Assembly (NCBI GenBank): GCA_015039465.1
Contig: MU130360.1
Coordinates: 418,834 to 482,833 of the forward strand
DNA: 64,000 nt
From: Phlegmacium glaucopus
Taxonomy: Eukaryota > Basidiomycota > Agaricomycetes > Agaricales > Cortinariaceae
Direction: 5' to 3'
A program made the position numbers and the translations under genes. Below, piece by piece: positions 1 through 13,506 of the stretch. Numbering within the stretch: the first letter of the stretch is position 1; the number at the start of each line of letters is the position of its first letter. A model generated the notes under the pieces. That model ran no database searches. It had not been told where the DNA came from and saw only the letters and a list, made by a program, of their open reading frames with translations.

Positions 1-615
1 TACCCTTCCCACCTGACTATAAATAATATATTCTGGCACTTGCTGAGGGGCTACTACCATGTATTATATACCAAAATGTTCCTAAAAATGAGGGGAATCC
101 ATTGGTAATAAAATCGTGATGTGATACGCACTTTGATATGCAGTTATACACGAAATACTACAGAATATACAGTAAAATAATGCGCTCTATGCTTATAAAT
201 GAGCCTAACATGACGCACCTTATACCGATAGAAAGCTACACTGCTAGGGAATGTAACCATACTATGAGCATGGGAATATTAGCCCTTTTTCAATATTAAA
301 ACATATAAAATGTGTAAAAACACGCACCAGACATGGCACATGCACGTGATTTATATATATTCTGAAAGCTGTTATTAGCACAATTCTATCGGTATATTGT
401 GCATCATGTTCGGCTCATTTATAAGCATAGAGCGCATTATTTTACTGTATATTCTGCAGTATTTCGCGTATAACTGCATATCAAGTGCGTATCACATCAC
501 AATTTTATTACCAATGGATTCCCCTCATTTTTAGGAACATTTTGGTATATAATACATGGTAGTAGCCCCTCAGCAAGTGCCAGAATATATTATTTATAGT
601 CAGGTGGGAAGGGTA
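1..615. repeat. Palindromic MITE-like element with ~232-bp inverted arms
   Basis: The sequence starting TACCCTTCCCACCTGAC at position 1 is repeated as its reverse complement ending at 615. The arms match almost perfectly over about 205 bp and continue with a few mismatches to about 233 and 383, leaving a ~150-bp AT-rich centre. No protein is encoded. This is the layout of a foldback or MITE-type non-autonomous DNA element. The left edge coincides with the window edge, so the target duplication cannot be read; the right flank is TATATA. It is also possible that only part of a larger inverted structure is visible. Confidence 0.8.
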
Positions 616-649
616 TATATAACCATTAGTTTTTATATATATACAAGCA

Positions 650-745
650 ATGATGGTGCAGTTGGTAGATCACTGATGCAGTGTGGGAATTATGTCACAT
701 GACCTTTCTCAAGGTCTTTGGTTCAATCCTTCTTACTGGTATTCT
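650..745 (+). repeat. tRNA-derived SINE-like head (A and B box)
   Basis: GGTGCAGTTGGTAGATCAC (from about 654) resembles a pol III A box in tRNA D-arm context, and GGTTCAATCC (about 720-729) resembles a B box in T-arm context, preceded by a short stem AGACC/GGTCT-like region. Spacing between the boxes (~50 nt) fits a tRNA-derived SINE head better than a functional tRNA, because no clean acceptor or anticodon stem closes around it. It lies just after the palindromic MITE and just before a TTGGAA-rich tract that may be its tail. Confidence 0.5.
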
Positions 746-787
746 TTTATTTGTCATATGCTACAAGTCAGGTGATTAATTACTTGA

Positions 788-990
788 TTAGGAAGTTGGC
801 AATTGGAACCCTTGGAAAGTCCAATCTTTCCAATTGGAATATTTGGAATCCTTGGAATTGGAAACTTGGAAAGTTTGGAATTGTTGGAATGGGATTGGAA
901 TGAAATTCTGAGAATACATGACTTTCTGGTGAGAGACAGTACTAAATCCTTTGGAATTCCGAGGAATTCTGAAGGATTCCAATTGGAAAG
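788..990. repeat. Degenerate TTGGAA/TTCCAA simple repeat
   Basis: About 200 bp are built from variants of TTGGAAT, CTTGGAA and their complement (AATTCC, CCAATTGGAA). The tract makes long spurious open frames on both strands, which I do not count as genes. It follows the SINE-like head directly and could be its tail or an independent simple repeat. Confidence 0.6.
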
Positions 991-1732
991 GGTGGGGGAC
1001 TGTAAAGACCTCACCTATAAGAACGAGCTTACTTATGTAAGACTTGTAATTTTCCGTTCGTCACTGGTCCCATATCCAACACTACGAAGATATATCACCT
1101 CTTTACCTTCCACATATTCATGGGTGTATTGTATGGGACCGGATATTGTTACCAGATATACTTCTCTCTTATTATTCAATGAGGCCCAAGTGAGCATTCA
1201 GAATATAAGTGTCGAGTTCTCCTGATGACCTTTCTTAATGCTCTCAGTTGAAATGCATCATGGCGATGATGAAACCCATCATCGAGTGGTCGGTGGCTTC
1301 CTTCGAGCTCAGTTTTGAAACAAATGTCAAGTACTTCAAGCACATTTTTACCGACTCCCTCTTCACTCTTTGTGCATCACGGTATCGACTCAACAAGGAT
1401 GGAACGGAGAAAGGTAATGTAATATCAACCTTCCTTCTTAGTTCTTTCCTGCTAGTGTTTTAACGCAATTTTTAATTTTCATTTTAGGATCATGTATCTT
1501 TGATGGCGGCGGTGTCGACGTGTTAATAGGAGCCATTATAATTTTAGAAAACAGTTGTTACAGATGCATTGCTGCAAGCGCGCTCAATACAGAAAATAGA
1601 GTTCTACGAGTTTCTGCATCCCTGATTGCTTCTTCAACTTTTGACGGTTTGGAAAATCAGGAGGGCTTAAACGTAATGGGGAGGAGTAAGAAAGACAGTT
1701 GGATATTTTTTTTAATGTACCATCAGACAAAC
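991..1732. other. No convincing gene; possible exon fragment
   Basis: Nothing here forms a complete gene. A stretch around 1250-1420 (+) reads as plausible coding sequence (frame ending ...LNKDGTEKG) followed by a possible intron starting GTAATGT at about 1414 and ending TTTTAG at about 1490, but I find no start, no further exons and no family. It could be a decayed exon or chance. TGTAAAGACCTCACC at about 1000 resembles the start of some fungal LTRs, but no partner was found. Confidence 0.3.
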
Positions 1733-3642
<1,910 letters not shown>

Positions 3643-4150
3643 CTTCCTGTATCAAAACACGCTACTGCCTCAACCACATTAAGTAGTATAAGCATATCCG
3701 CAGCCTGTGTGAGCGTGCCGTTGTCTTCACTACAGCTGTAGATCTGTACGGCTGAATTTACATAAGATGGGGGGCGACTATCGGTGGTGGCGCCATATGT
3801 ATATTGATTTTAATTTAGCTGTAATTGGCCAAGTCTTTGGCATAGAAGTCGCGTGGCACTTGCGTGAACCTCCCATAGGCTCAGTTGCATCTTGGGTCTG
3901 ATTTTTAGGCCTTTGAGGATATAATAGACACTTGTGAACCAACCTCGGCCCGTCCAGTGAAAGATATTAGCCGTGTTCAAAGCTCGCTGCAACCCCCGCC
4001 ACGCATTTTTTTACCATGACGAGCCCGCCATCCTCACAGTATCCCAACATGTACAACTTCACCCCACACCTTCGCAAAAGGGCTATCATCAACTCTACCA
4101 CCAGCCTGGAGTCTCTTACAAGATCTGCATGACCCCATATTCGCAGTCAT

Positions 4151-4444
4151 CTAAGCAGACCCGCCCAAGCTCGTCGCATCTGCAAAACGAATGATAGCAC
4201 AGAAACGAGCAAGAACAACACTAAAAAGGTTGTCATCCTCTTGATTTGTCACATGAGGCAGAGATGCTCGGATCAAGGCATATGCGTTGAGACTCGCTGC
4301 TGCCCGGTTGGCCAAGCTCGATCGGGGGAGTGCGGGATAGATGGCGCTTCCTGAAGATAGTGTTCGTGGTTTTGGTTCGTGGTTTTGAATGGGGTCGGGT
4401 AGACTGGTGGTTGCCGTTAAGAACCAGATTAGTATGAGACGCAT
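4151..4444 (-). CDS. Doubtful small secreted-type ORF
   Basis: The minus-strand frame starting at 4444 (MRLILIWFLTATTSLPDP) opens with a short hydrophobic signal-like segment, followed by about 80 residues rich in Ala, Ser and Leu with no recognisable domain. The frame just downstream (3810-3992) may hold another exon, but I could not join them with good splice sites. It lies tail-side of the GH10 gene. It may be a real small secreted protein, part of a multi-exon gene, or chance. Confidence 0.22.
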   Translation of the reverse strand: MRLILIWFLTATTSLPDPIQNHEPKPRTLSSGSAIYPALPRSSLANRAAASLNAYALIRASLPHVTNQEDDNLFSVVLARFCAIIRFADATSLGGSA

Positions 4445-4693
4445 ATGGTGTAGCTCTTCTATTGGAAAAGAATGATGATATGATGATAAGGATGATGAGA
4501 ATGATTGGTTAAGGGGGAAGTGTCGGATGGACGGTTGCAAGCATTAGTTGAAGGGACGACTGCGCGTGTGTAGATGAGTTTGATAGTTAGGATGATGAGG
4601 ATGAACACGATGGGCTGGTGAATAGGACCGCGGAAACGTTGACGTTGACGTTGTCTGCGATAAATACGAGCATTTCAGAGGTGCTCTGAGATT

Positions 4694-5338
4694 CTATAGG
4701 AGTTGAGCAAGTATTCCTACCAACGAGTTGAATGGAAACTTTACCTCTCGCCGTCGTGACCTCAGTTCACTCTCATATTCCAGAAAATCTCTGGCATAAT
4801 CCCATTGTTCCAGTTGTTCCAGTTGATGGAGTGTATAGTTCCAAATCATAACCATCGTCTTCCAGTTCTTCCGGTGGGTCCAATGAATAATGGGGCTCGC
4901 GACGAGCAAGCGAATCTTCAATGACAACCCGACCAACGTCTCTTTAACGTGCAATACACCAGCCTGGAGAGAACTTGGTGCCACTGGGAGAGGCGGAGCT
5001 TAGAGGTGTCTTTAAAAGACCCCCCGTTGGTTGGTGTGAACAAGGCCGGAGAACGAGAGTGGAATGATCCTGCGCAGACTCCATAAGACTACTACGCAAA
5101 GTCTCTGGTAGTAACTCTATGGATGATGGAAGAGGTAGACTGTAGATTCAAAGGTGATCCATAGAATGTCCCTTTTCCGATGGTGGTCAGACAAGAAGTC
5201 GGGTACAGCATTTGGAGGATTCAACAAAGCAAAAGCAGAGAGGGTGATATTTGGTGCCGCGCAATTATACAATGAGCGTAACCTTGGAAGTCTAGGTCGT
5301 CGATGAAGTAATGTGTTAGTAAGGACTATCTCCGCCAA
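4694..5338 (-). CDS. Doubtful multi-exon gene, unknown product
   Basis: Several minus-strand frames look partly coding: one with ELLPETLRSSLMESAQDH around 5120, one with LDPPEELEDDGYDLELYTP around 4850 and one with YARDFLEYESELRSRRRE around 4740. They lie in different frames, as exons split by short introns would, but I could not fix the splice sites or a start. No family is recognised. The model marks the coding-like stretch rather than an exact gene. Confidence 0.22.
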
Positions 5339-5426
5339 TGAAACTAACGAGGTATATATAGATAAGTACTATCCATACCATAAGTATAACTTAAATAATA
5401 ATAAAAGTATTTCCCTTCGAATCTAC

Positions 5427-6910
5427 TCAGGTCGAGTCCATCAACGCCTCACCTGTCTGATCACGTACCCCTTTCAAAAAGCGCACCATATCTGTTCCGC
5501 CCGTTCCTTTCAATGGGACTTTTCCATCTCCTGCGAAATCCACATGATCTGAATTAAGGTTAAGCCCATTACGGCGTGCAGGTCCAATAATGAACAAAGC
5601 CACAATGATCAGGTGTGAATCCCGGAGCTCCTTTAAAGATAGAACCGCATCATTATAAGCGTTCAATAAGGATTTGCCATCTTTATTAGAATCGGCAGCC
5701 ACAGAAGAAGCAGAGATGACGAGTTGTCGAAGAGGCCGAGGATTATTTTCGAGGTGGGTTAGGAACGCACGGTGGTGACGGGGCATGTAGAGGCGCATCC
5801 GTTTCAATATTGAAGCTTGTTCACGGTATGGATTTGATTCCTCAGTAAAATCCTTCCCTTCTTCGAGTGGAATATATTGATTGACCCCCAAGAATATATC
5901 GAGTGCTTGTAAAAGCGAGCTCTGTCCTGCGCTAGGCCCTGACAGTTCTACCAACTCAACCAGACTGGGATCCTGGTCGATACCTTCAAAAATCCACTTC
6001 CTACCACTTTGTGAATCTTGCCCTCGGAGCCAAGGTCGAATTTGATGATAAAATACATCAGGATCGCATTTTGTTTTAACTTCAAGCAGCATTAACTTGA
6101 TATGGCGAATAATATCGGCCAATTGATGTAAATACTCGGTGATCCTGCGGTTGGCAATGTCGTCCCCAACGAAGGCTTCGTCCATGGTGGATCGCATGAG
6201 ATCAAGAGCGTCGACAGCTGCTAATTCAATACGTGCGGAAACGAGATAAAATTCTTCTTCGTCGGAGGTGGAGGTAAATGTGGTATGACATCGGATTGTG
6301 GATTGTGATGGGAGGGCATCTGGATCATCCGCGTCCAGATGCCAATTATATAGAACGTTGTCGGAATAGGTCAGTAATGGCGGAAGCTGGAGTTGCGCAG
6401 AGATTTGGAGGAGAGGGAGGGATATCGGAGGTGGAATTAGGACGGGTTCAAAAGGGGGTAATGAATGGATGTAGAAATGCATTATCCACGCGAGGACTTG
6501 ATGACCTCGTCGCAAAAGCACTTCTGCTTTTGTCAATTCGACGATAGGAAGGACCGGTAGCTTCAAAATTCAAAATTCTGAGTTGAAGAGAGTAATTAAA
6601 TGGACGGTAAACTTACATTTCGAACTCGATATCTCCAACTCTCCGATTTTTTTCTATCAGAATCGGATAGATCGATCCTATCGCCGAGCTGAAGACCTTG
6701 CGAGATAGCATCTTCTAAGATATCTTCCCACTGGCACCAAAGATGTGGAAGGCGGCGAGTCGGCGATTGTGGAGGCATAAATCCCGTCCGTGTATCAACA
6801 TCGAAATCATGGGCGGCAAGAGTTGTGGTATCCGGCACTCCTTCAGGGACCCCGACTAGAATGTCTGGCCGGGATAGAGACAGAAAATGGTTCTCTCCAA
6901 GGTATTCCAT
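5427..6910 (-). CDS. Indoleamine 2,3-dioxygenase (tryptophan degradation)
   Basis: Heme dioxygenase that opens the indole ring of L-tryptophan to N-formylkynurenine, the first step of the kynurenine/NAD route; cytosolic. Two exons (6910-6617 and 6560-5427) flank a 56-nt GT-AG intron, giving 475 aa. Family landmarks are present in order: PLLTYSDNVLYNW, the GPSAGQSSLLQALDIFLGV segment, YMPRHHRAFLTHLENNPRP, then DSHLIIVALFIIGPARRN, whose His aligns with the proximal heme ligand of IDO, and finally KGTGGTDMVRFLKGVRDQT. All conserved landmarks I can recognise are intact. Fungi often have several IDO paralogs, so the physiological role (NAD supply or tryptophan breakdown) cannot be told from the sequence. 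Confidence 0.93.
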
Positions 6911-7788
6911 ATAGTTATTTTAAAAATGATAAGTTGCGCTACCGCAAAATTTTGATGATGAACGTGAAAGTCGTGCTCAAGATCCCATCGATCACATGTT
7001 GCAAGCCAGGCCTGAGTCATCAGGACGATTACCTTAGAGGCTTATAGACAAGTGCCCTTGACCTCGTTAGGCGCCCACTGATTCATTGAGATAAACCAGA
7101 TTTATGCGATTCGCAGATGCACTGATAATGATCAATGTATGATAAGCTGGCATGATGGCATCGTCCCAAGTACTAGATTGAAACCAGCGTCTATTCCAGG
7201 CTGTTACAGCCACTGCATCGAGGACTTAATCTTCTGCAAAATATCCCCTGTCCAAGTGGCTCCATGGCTGATAACTGCATCGCATTTTGAATCGTTATGC
7301 TGTATATGTTCCAATCAATTGAAAACGTTCTTATTTGGAGTGGTACTCAAATTGTCAACCGTGACTGGGGATTAGACTCTTTGCCCTGAACCCTCCATGA
7401 CTCATTCTTTGCCACAAAGGACATCACATATCACATATCACTCTTTGTCGTCCTTGTCTGTCGCTGTCGAAGTACGATCGGAAAATTTCTTTCGAACATG
7501 AACGTGTCTTGCACGAGGCCTGAGGTCCGAGGATGTGCGCCCACACGCGAAACAAAAATGGAGTACGTGAATCATGGAATGAAGTCTTTGACACCGCCTT
7601 TTTTAAAAAATCACTTTGCCGTACAGACGCGTCTAATGGCCTCATGTTGGTTTTTTTTTGGGTGGTCGACCACTGGTACATAAGGCGTCCTGACTTGGGG
7701 AATCAACATCCCAGAAATACCTTTGTCACTCCCACTTTTGATTCTTTCTATATTGCACCCTCTCCTTCATAAATCCTTTTAACAAACC
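6911..7788. other. Intergenic, no gene seen
   Basis: This is the divergent interval between the IDO start (-) and the J-domain gene start (+), so it should hold both promoters. Short open frames here have no coding character. Pyrimidine-rich TCACTCTTTG and CTCTCCTTC tracts lie near the + strand start. I see no RNA gene or repeat. Confidence 0.6.
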
Positions 7789-9232
7789 ATGGAAGCCCAC
7801 GAAATCCTTGGAATTCCTAAAGATGCCTCTGAAGAACAAGTTCGAGCAGCATACAAAGCCCTTGTACGTCTTCAAACTTCCATCGTTGCGAGTTTCTTCG
7901 ACGTGAATCTCTACTCCATATTTCTAGGCGTTGAAATGGCATCCAGATCGTCAACTGAAAAATAGAGAAGAAGCAACAAGCAAATTCGTAGAGGTTTGTC
8001 CCTCTATATTATCAATAGTAGTCGGCCCTCATAATGCCTTCCTTTCAGATCAATAAAGCAAATAGAACCATGCGCCGTGCCCTAGCTCGCGCTCGTAGAG
8101 AAGCGAAAGCTACCCAAGACTGCCCAACTTCGGACCCAATGTCCTCATCCCCACCGACTTCCTCATCTCTTTTTGCGTCTTTGAAACAGCCGACGCGTTC
8201 TACGAGGTCCCAAAGAAGCCCTTCTCAAAGTCCAACAAGTTCTCGATCTCCATCGTCCTCTCCAACCCACAGCTCACAACCATCACGTACCCCTTCATTA
8301 TCTCAATCTCATGAGGACACTCTTCGTACATCCATCTCCTCCGATACCTCTTCATTATCTCAATCTCATGAAGACACTCCTCGTACATCCATCTCCTCCG
8401 ATACCCCCTCTGCGCCTATATCGCCTTCCGACTCATTCATTAATGTGGAAGACCCTGCGCCTGAAGAACATGAGGATATTTTACACAAGAAATCCAATCC
8501 TCAAATCAATACCCGTAATCCCAACCCCAAAACCTTTCTTCATCAGCCTGACGACTCTCCAACACACGAGCCTGACTTCATGGGGGCCATTCTTCGTCCC
8601 GAACGATCGATCTTACGTGGTGCCGGTGCCGACGCTCCCAAAAAATGGGTTCACGTTCTGAACATGACCCTAGAAGAAATATATCAAGGAAAGACTTTCC
8701 ATTTCCGATTGATCCGTTATAAACTATCTGGCAAGAAAAGTATCGTACCCTTGGTCGTGACTGTGCCGCTTGGAAGTCGGGATGGCACCGAAGTGATCGT
8801 TACGAATGTTGGCAATGAACGTAAAGATGGCACGAGGCAAGACATCATTTTCTTGGTGAAGGCGTCAAGACATAAACGGTTTAGTCGGGTTCATGATGAT
8901 TTACGTTTGGAAGTCCGACTTCCTTGGGTTGATAGCTTGGAGGAGAACGAAGGAGAGGTTCGTCTCAATGGCATCGATGGGAAGGAATACGCATTTCATG
9001 TCGATTTCTGCAAAACTGGGCTTCTTACTGGCACAGCTATTATTCCTAACGCTGGAATGCCTTGTCGCGGAGGGAAGGGAAGGGGTAGAATTGTTATTCG
9101 GTTCGTCCCTTTCAACGACCGTCATTACTTACTATGCTAACCCCCTAGACTTTCGGTATGTGTAGATGGGAGATTTCCTCGCCTTCATCATCTTGGGATA
9201 CAATCAAGCATGTGCTCAAGTTCAAATCCTGA
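7789..9232 (+). CDS. J-domain (DnaJ/Hsp40-like) protein with Ser-rich linker
   Basis: Probable Hsp70 co-chaperone. Exons 7789-7863, 7928-7993, 8049-9100 and 9166-9232 sum to 1,260 nt (419 aa). The J domain begins at residue 1 (MEAHEILGIPKDASEEQVRAAY) and carries the catalytic HPD in LKWHPDRQ, spread over exons 1-3. Residues ~75-190 are low complexity (Ser, Pro, Thr). The rest has the DnaJ C-terminal substrate-binding look (VTVPLGSRDGTEVIV, a GxxxG-type GMPCRGGKGRGR), ending RWEISSPSSSSWDTIKHVL. The last intron (9101-9165) is needed to restore that ending. No Cys-rich zinc domain is seen, so it is type II-like. It is transcribed divergently from IDO. Confidence 0.85.
8294..8407 (+). repeat. 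57-bp in-frame tandem duplication
   Basis: Two adjacent 57-bp units (8294-8350 and 8351-8407) differ at only a few bases and encode a 19-residue unit containing SLSQSHEDTxRTSISSDT twice. The length is a multiple of three, so the J-domain protein frame is kept. The unit lies in the disordered Ser-rich linker. Confidence 0.9.
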
Positions 9233-9729
9233 CCAATCGGCAAATTGATTGGCAAAATGAAAAAGTTTAATTTACATAGAGATCTTACATGACGGACCCG
9301 AGATGGTAATAATCGAAATATGTACAGTATATATGTCCGCATACTACGAACAAAGGCGGTATACTAATGGGGGACCCGGGCATATGTAATAGTAGGTAGT
9401 AGTAGTAGTATCTTAGTAATATATCGGCTGGTCCAAATTAAACAATCACTCAACACCGACCTCCGGAGGTATCACCATGTGTGTAAGCATCCTCACATAT
9501 CGTCGTCCCAAGCCTATATACCTGCTAAAAAGATACTAGTGTGATAGAAGAAGCAAGGAGGAGGAAGAAAAACGCGAGTCCATCCCGTTCTCCATCGCGC
9601 ACGGGACGAACCAGATCATTTCACGAGAAGCCGCAGCTGCGAACACCTTGCAATCTGCAATTGCTATACCTGCCATGATGGTACTAGGCCCATGACATTG
9701 ACAGAATCCATAAGTAAGGTGAAAGCTAC
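9233..9729. other. Convergent intergenic interval with small TAG microsatellite
   Basis: This lies between the ends of two convergent genes. It contains a short (TAG)n tract (TAGGTAGTAGTAGTAGTA, about 9393-9410) and otherwise nothing I can assign; it probably holds both 3' UTRs. Confidence 0.5.
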
Positions 9730-10845
9730 TCATTCTGTTTGTTCTTGTAGGCATTTAGCGCGTCTGTAGCGGTCCTCGATTTTCGCCCGGTTTAGTTCTT
9801 CGTTGTTAGGGGCGAGGTTATTTACTATAAACCATAAGACATACATCAAGAGAGGAATAGTATGAATAAAAGAGGGGACGTCTAACCGACATTTTAAATT
9901 TGGCCCATGTCTGTCATGCAATTTGCATACAATATCGATTTGTACATATAAAAGTTTGCGCAAATTTAACATAATGCTATAACATGTTACAATTGTCATG
10001 TAATACAGACTCAGAACCTAAGAGGCGTCAGCCAAAACAAGTCGAGCAAATCCAAGAGAGAGAAACTGACACTATCTGACTGACCCTTACTCGTGTAATC
10101 CTGGTACGGTCATAGGGAGACTTATATCCATAACTTGAGGACGGGGGAGGATTTTTGGTAATGGGTTTAGACTTATGAGAACGGGGCAACGTCTGGGGCC
10201 CGGGCAGTTGAGGTAATTGTTTTGAATGACGTTGATCAACTGGAGCCTTGTAGTAACTGTTCATGGCGGGCGGACACAATGGAGGATCGTGAACTTGATT
10301 GTAGGTGGGAGATGCGTGGCGTTGCTTGGTGATGTGATCCGTAGGTTTTGGGTCCCCTCTGCGCTGAGCGGCCCGGTTTTCCACATAAGCCGAGAATGGA
10401 AGATCGTGGGATGTGAAGCCAGTCGAAGGGTCTTTATTCCTGCTCCTCTCTTCAAACTTGGCAGCCAGCTCCTCCACAGCAAACCGCCTCTCTTCATCAT
10501 CCCGCAGACTCCGATCGATTTTCCGTCGTTCGATTTCTGCGGCATTCAATTTTGCCCATATTTCAAGCTTCTTTTCCCGCTCCCTACAATTCTTCGTGAA
10601 TTCCTCAGCTGTTGCAAAAGAAACATAATATGTTCCTTCACAGCGACGTCCTGGCCGATAACCTTGGCAATTGTAGGTACCTTCGACCGCTTGCTCTTGG
10701 TTAGAGAAAATACAAGTCAATTTCGAGCATTTGTTGTTCCGATGCAACGGCCAGTTGGAAGGAGGGCGACTGCAAGGAACTGTTTATTGCATATTAGTGA
10801 ACCATCAAAATAAATTTAAGTAGACACACAGAGCTTGAGTTTCAT
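9730..10845 (-). CDS. Unknown protein, Cys-containing N-terminus and charged coiled-coil-like middle
   Basis: The most plausible start is the ATG at 10845 (MKLKL), spliced over a ~50-nt intron into PCSRPPSNWPLHRNNKC. The main exon continues to about 10,090 with several Cys (NNKCSKLTC, YNCQGYRPGRRC), then a strongly charged, probably helical stretch (FTKNCREREKKLEIWAKLNAAEIERRK) and a Pro/Ser-rich tail. A last exon ending NRAKIEDRYRRAKCLQEQTE with stop at 9730 fits in composition, but I could not match its splice phase exactly, so an unseen small exon may lie between. No known family is recognised; the Cys spacing could bind a metal, which is inference only. Confidence 0.5.
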
Positions 10846-11984
10846 TCTGAAAATGAGTTGATAGTGATTGTGTGGGTAATGAAGGTGAACCGCTTTGGAG
10901 AATGAGAGTGAGGTGAGTGAGGTGAATCGTGTCAAACGATCAATACAGAAAAATTGTTTGAGAAAAGGGGATAGAGAGAGGAAGACTTCAATGTAATGGA
11001 ATAGCGGACGAAGACACGACAGAAAAAAACAGATAATCTGTCTTTATACTCCCATTTCGAGGGTGGCCTAGGACTGGCACTGACCACAGGACAGTAGGGC
11101 CGCCACTCAAACAGACCGAGGCGGCCACCCAAATGAAGACAAAACAAGTAAACAGTCGCAAAGAGGAAATCCAGCCATGACAAAACGTGGTGACACGGTG
11201 GCACAAAGATGTTGACTGCAACAAAGTGAGGTGACGAAAAGGACAGTTCACAGTTACCAAAAGAGGAATGTCATCAAGGCCCAGCATTTTTGAGTTTGGG
11301 TAGAAATATTTCATTGAGTCAGAGCCAAACGCAATATGGGAAGAAGCCCTTTTGACGAGGTATAAACTGCATTGCGCGGTTAAAAGTATGAAAGGGTGCC
11401 CATAGTAGATGTTTGAAGCCCCGTTTAACACTGGTTGGGAATCGTAGCGTACAGTATTCAGCTGGAACTAGGCTTTTCTTCTCCAAATCCATAGTTTCTT
11501 CTCTTGATAGACAGAGTAACTCGAAGTCATGAACGATAGGTCAGATTTGGCGGTCAGTTCCGAAGGTTGTCTCATTTGAACGGCAGACAATATGAATGCT
11601 GTAAATTTGTAGACTGTCCAGCGGCTAGCAGCGCACATACAGTACTAGTAGCTGTGTCGTCGAGAGAATCAAAAAAATCCTCCGGAATGCGAAACAGATT
11701 ATCTCGGGGGCCACAAGGGTTCGTTCTCGGCATCAAGTTCATCAACTATTCGGCTCTATTTCGCGGTAAGATACTACCTTGATGGTGAAGATAGTAGGCT
11801 GAATCATGTCAGACCCCTACTGCTCAAAAGCCACGGTGAAGCAAGTTCTACATAGATATTTGGCCCTTGCCCTAAGAACTAACAACAAAGCCTGCTATGT
11901 AAGCAACTCCTCTTGAATCTAACCTTGAAAATCATCCCTGAATCTTGCACTTGTTCTACGAATTATCCTGATATTGTCCTACAT
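10846..11984. other. Intergenic, no gene supported
   Basis: About 1.1 kb separates two divergent genes. Open frames on the minus strand (10,932-11,431) and one at 11,567 lack coding character. No repeat or RNA gene was noticed. Confidence 0.5.
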
Positions 11985-13506
11985 ATGGCGTCATATACGC
12001 AGTCCCGGGATCAAATCCGAACTGGCTCAAAAAGAAAGGCTGACACAATCCAGACACAGCAACCACCCTCTCTTGCCTACCCTTCTAGTAGCAGACCTTT
12101 GAATGTCAAGCAGATCCCATTTCAACAACCTAGTCAATTGATCTCGTTCTCGTATACTCCTGAACATGTTCAAGAGTTCACCGATTCTGCCTTGCGCTAT
12201 TTTGTTGATCCGCCTGTTGGCTCGGATCTTGGTTATGGCTATGAACGGTGGAATTACCAGTCAGATGATCGAGGACGGATCGATGCGCTTTTGCGAGCTG
12301 TATCTAAAATCAAAAGTGACGCGGCTGCCTGTGGTGGCGCATCACCAGAAATCGGCTTAATCTCATGGAGGGGTGTCATGACAAAGTGAGCTACATGTTC
12401 GTCGTATTGGAAGATGGTACCGTCAATCTCAATTCTTCTCTCCAATAGGATTTTGATTGCTCCCTATGAGAACCGTGATGGATGGGAATTAAATGTTATG
12501 TTTGTCAATGGGACGTTGTACTTTGAAGAGCATGCCACAGAAAAACGTCTGGCCGAAAGGTGAAAGTCCTTTACTTACGGAGACTTGGTCACACGTTGCG
12601 TTCAACTTCTGATAAGGTCGGAATAGGGACAACATGGATGCAAGGCAACGGTCTCAGATGTATTATGGCTATGCTTTTGAATCATATTGCACGTCCGAAA
12701 CACCGAATACACGAGGGCCTAGAAGGAAACCAGACCCACCAGGATGGGGAGGGGATGTTAACACTAACGTTCAGTGGTGTAGTGTAGTCCGCACAAAGCT
12801 CGGTGACACACGTATGATTATCGGAGGAGAGGTGGACTGTGTAAGAGGTGACACACTGCGATGCGTTGATGCTCCTTCTTGACTAATATTCTGTGTAGAT
12901 AAATATACAGGCCAACCTGACACATTCGTGGAATTAAAAACGTCTCTTGCGATCCGTGGACAACAGGACAGTGCGAAATTTGAAAAGTATGATTTACAAC
13001 TTTCTCATATTAACGGCCAATTGACATTTGAATAAAGGAAGTTGCTCAAATTTTATTTCCAATCCTTTTTGCTTGGTGTGCCAGTAGGATTTTGCAAATG
13101 ACTTTTTTCCTTTTCCACTGTTGATTTCGGTTAATAGGAAATCGTGGTCGGATTCCGGACTCGAGCCGGCGTAGTAACGACCGTCCAGTCATTTAAGACA
13201 ATACAATTACCTCGCCTCGTTCGTGATAAACCAGACGCATGGGATCCGCTTGTGTGCCTTGACTGGGGCCATCGTTTCTTGGGGTTCTTAAAGGGTTCTG
13301 TTTGTGGAGGTTCAACAGGTGTCAGTTCGCCTGCCTCAGTGTGGCGAGTCAAATTTGTTCCTGGGTCTGGCGTTAACGTGGAGGAGCTGGATCCCTCAGG
13401 GCTTGAAGGAGTGGTTAGTGGTGAAGATAGAGTCGGCTTCTTACCCAGATGGTACTGGGAAGAAGTGATGGACGAAAAGCGTCCCACGACGAGCACCAGA
13501 ATATAA
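11985..13506 (+). CDS. RAI1: RAI1/DXO-family mRNA decapping and quality-control nuclease
   Basis: Nuclear pyrophosphohydrolase/decapping enzyme that removes defective 5' caps and partners the 5'-3' exonuclease Rat1/XRN2. Six exons (11985-12385, 12449-12559, 12627-12847, 12899-12986, 13038-13083, 13138-13506) sum to 1,236 nt, 411 aa. The family's signature blocks are all there: DLGYGYERWNY, MYYGYAFESYC, the metal-binding IIGGEVDC and FVELKTSLAI motifs, then KLLKFYFQSFLLGVPEIVVGFR across two exons. Downstream ATG 11985 (MASYTQ) is preferred over an upstream in-frame ATG at 11913, because the extra residues look like translated 5' UTR. Intact and complete. Confidence 0.93.

Noticed and set aside
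718..1225. Overlapping open frames on both strands
   Set aside because: They are translations of the TTGGAA simple repeat and flanking SINE-like DNA; no splice or codon pattern.
1000..1225. Solo LTR beginning TGTAAAGACC
   Set aside because: No matching second LTR, no target duplication and no clear CA end.
7424..7772. Short ORFs upstream of the J-domain gene
   Set aside because: Overlap on both strands within the promoter interval, no family and no coding bias.
10226..10813. 195-codon plus-strand ORF
   Set aside because: Lies opposite the minus-strand unknown gene, whose frame has better composition and splice signals.
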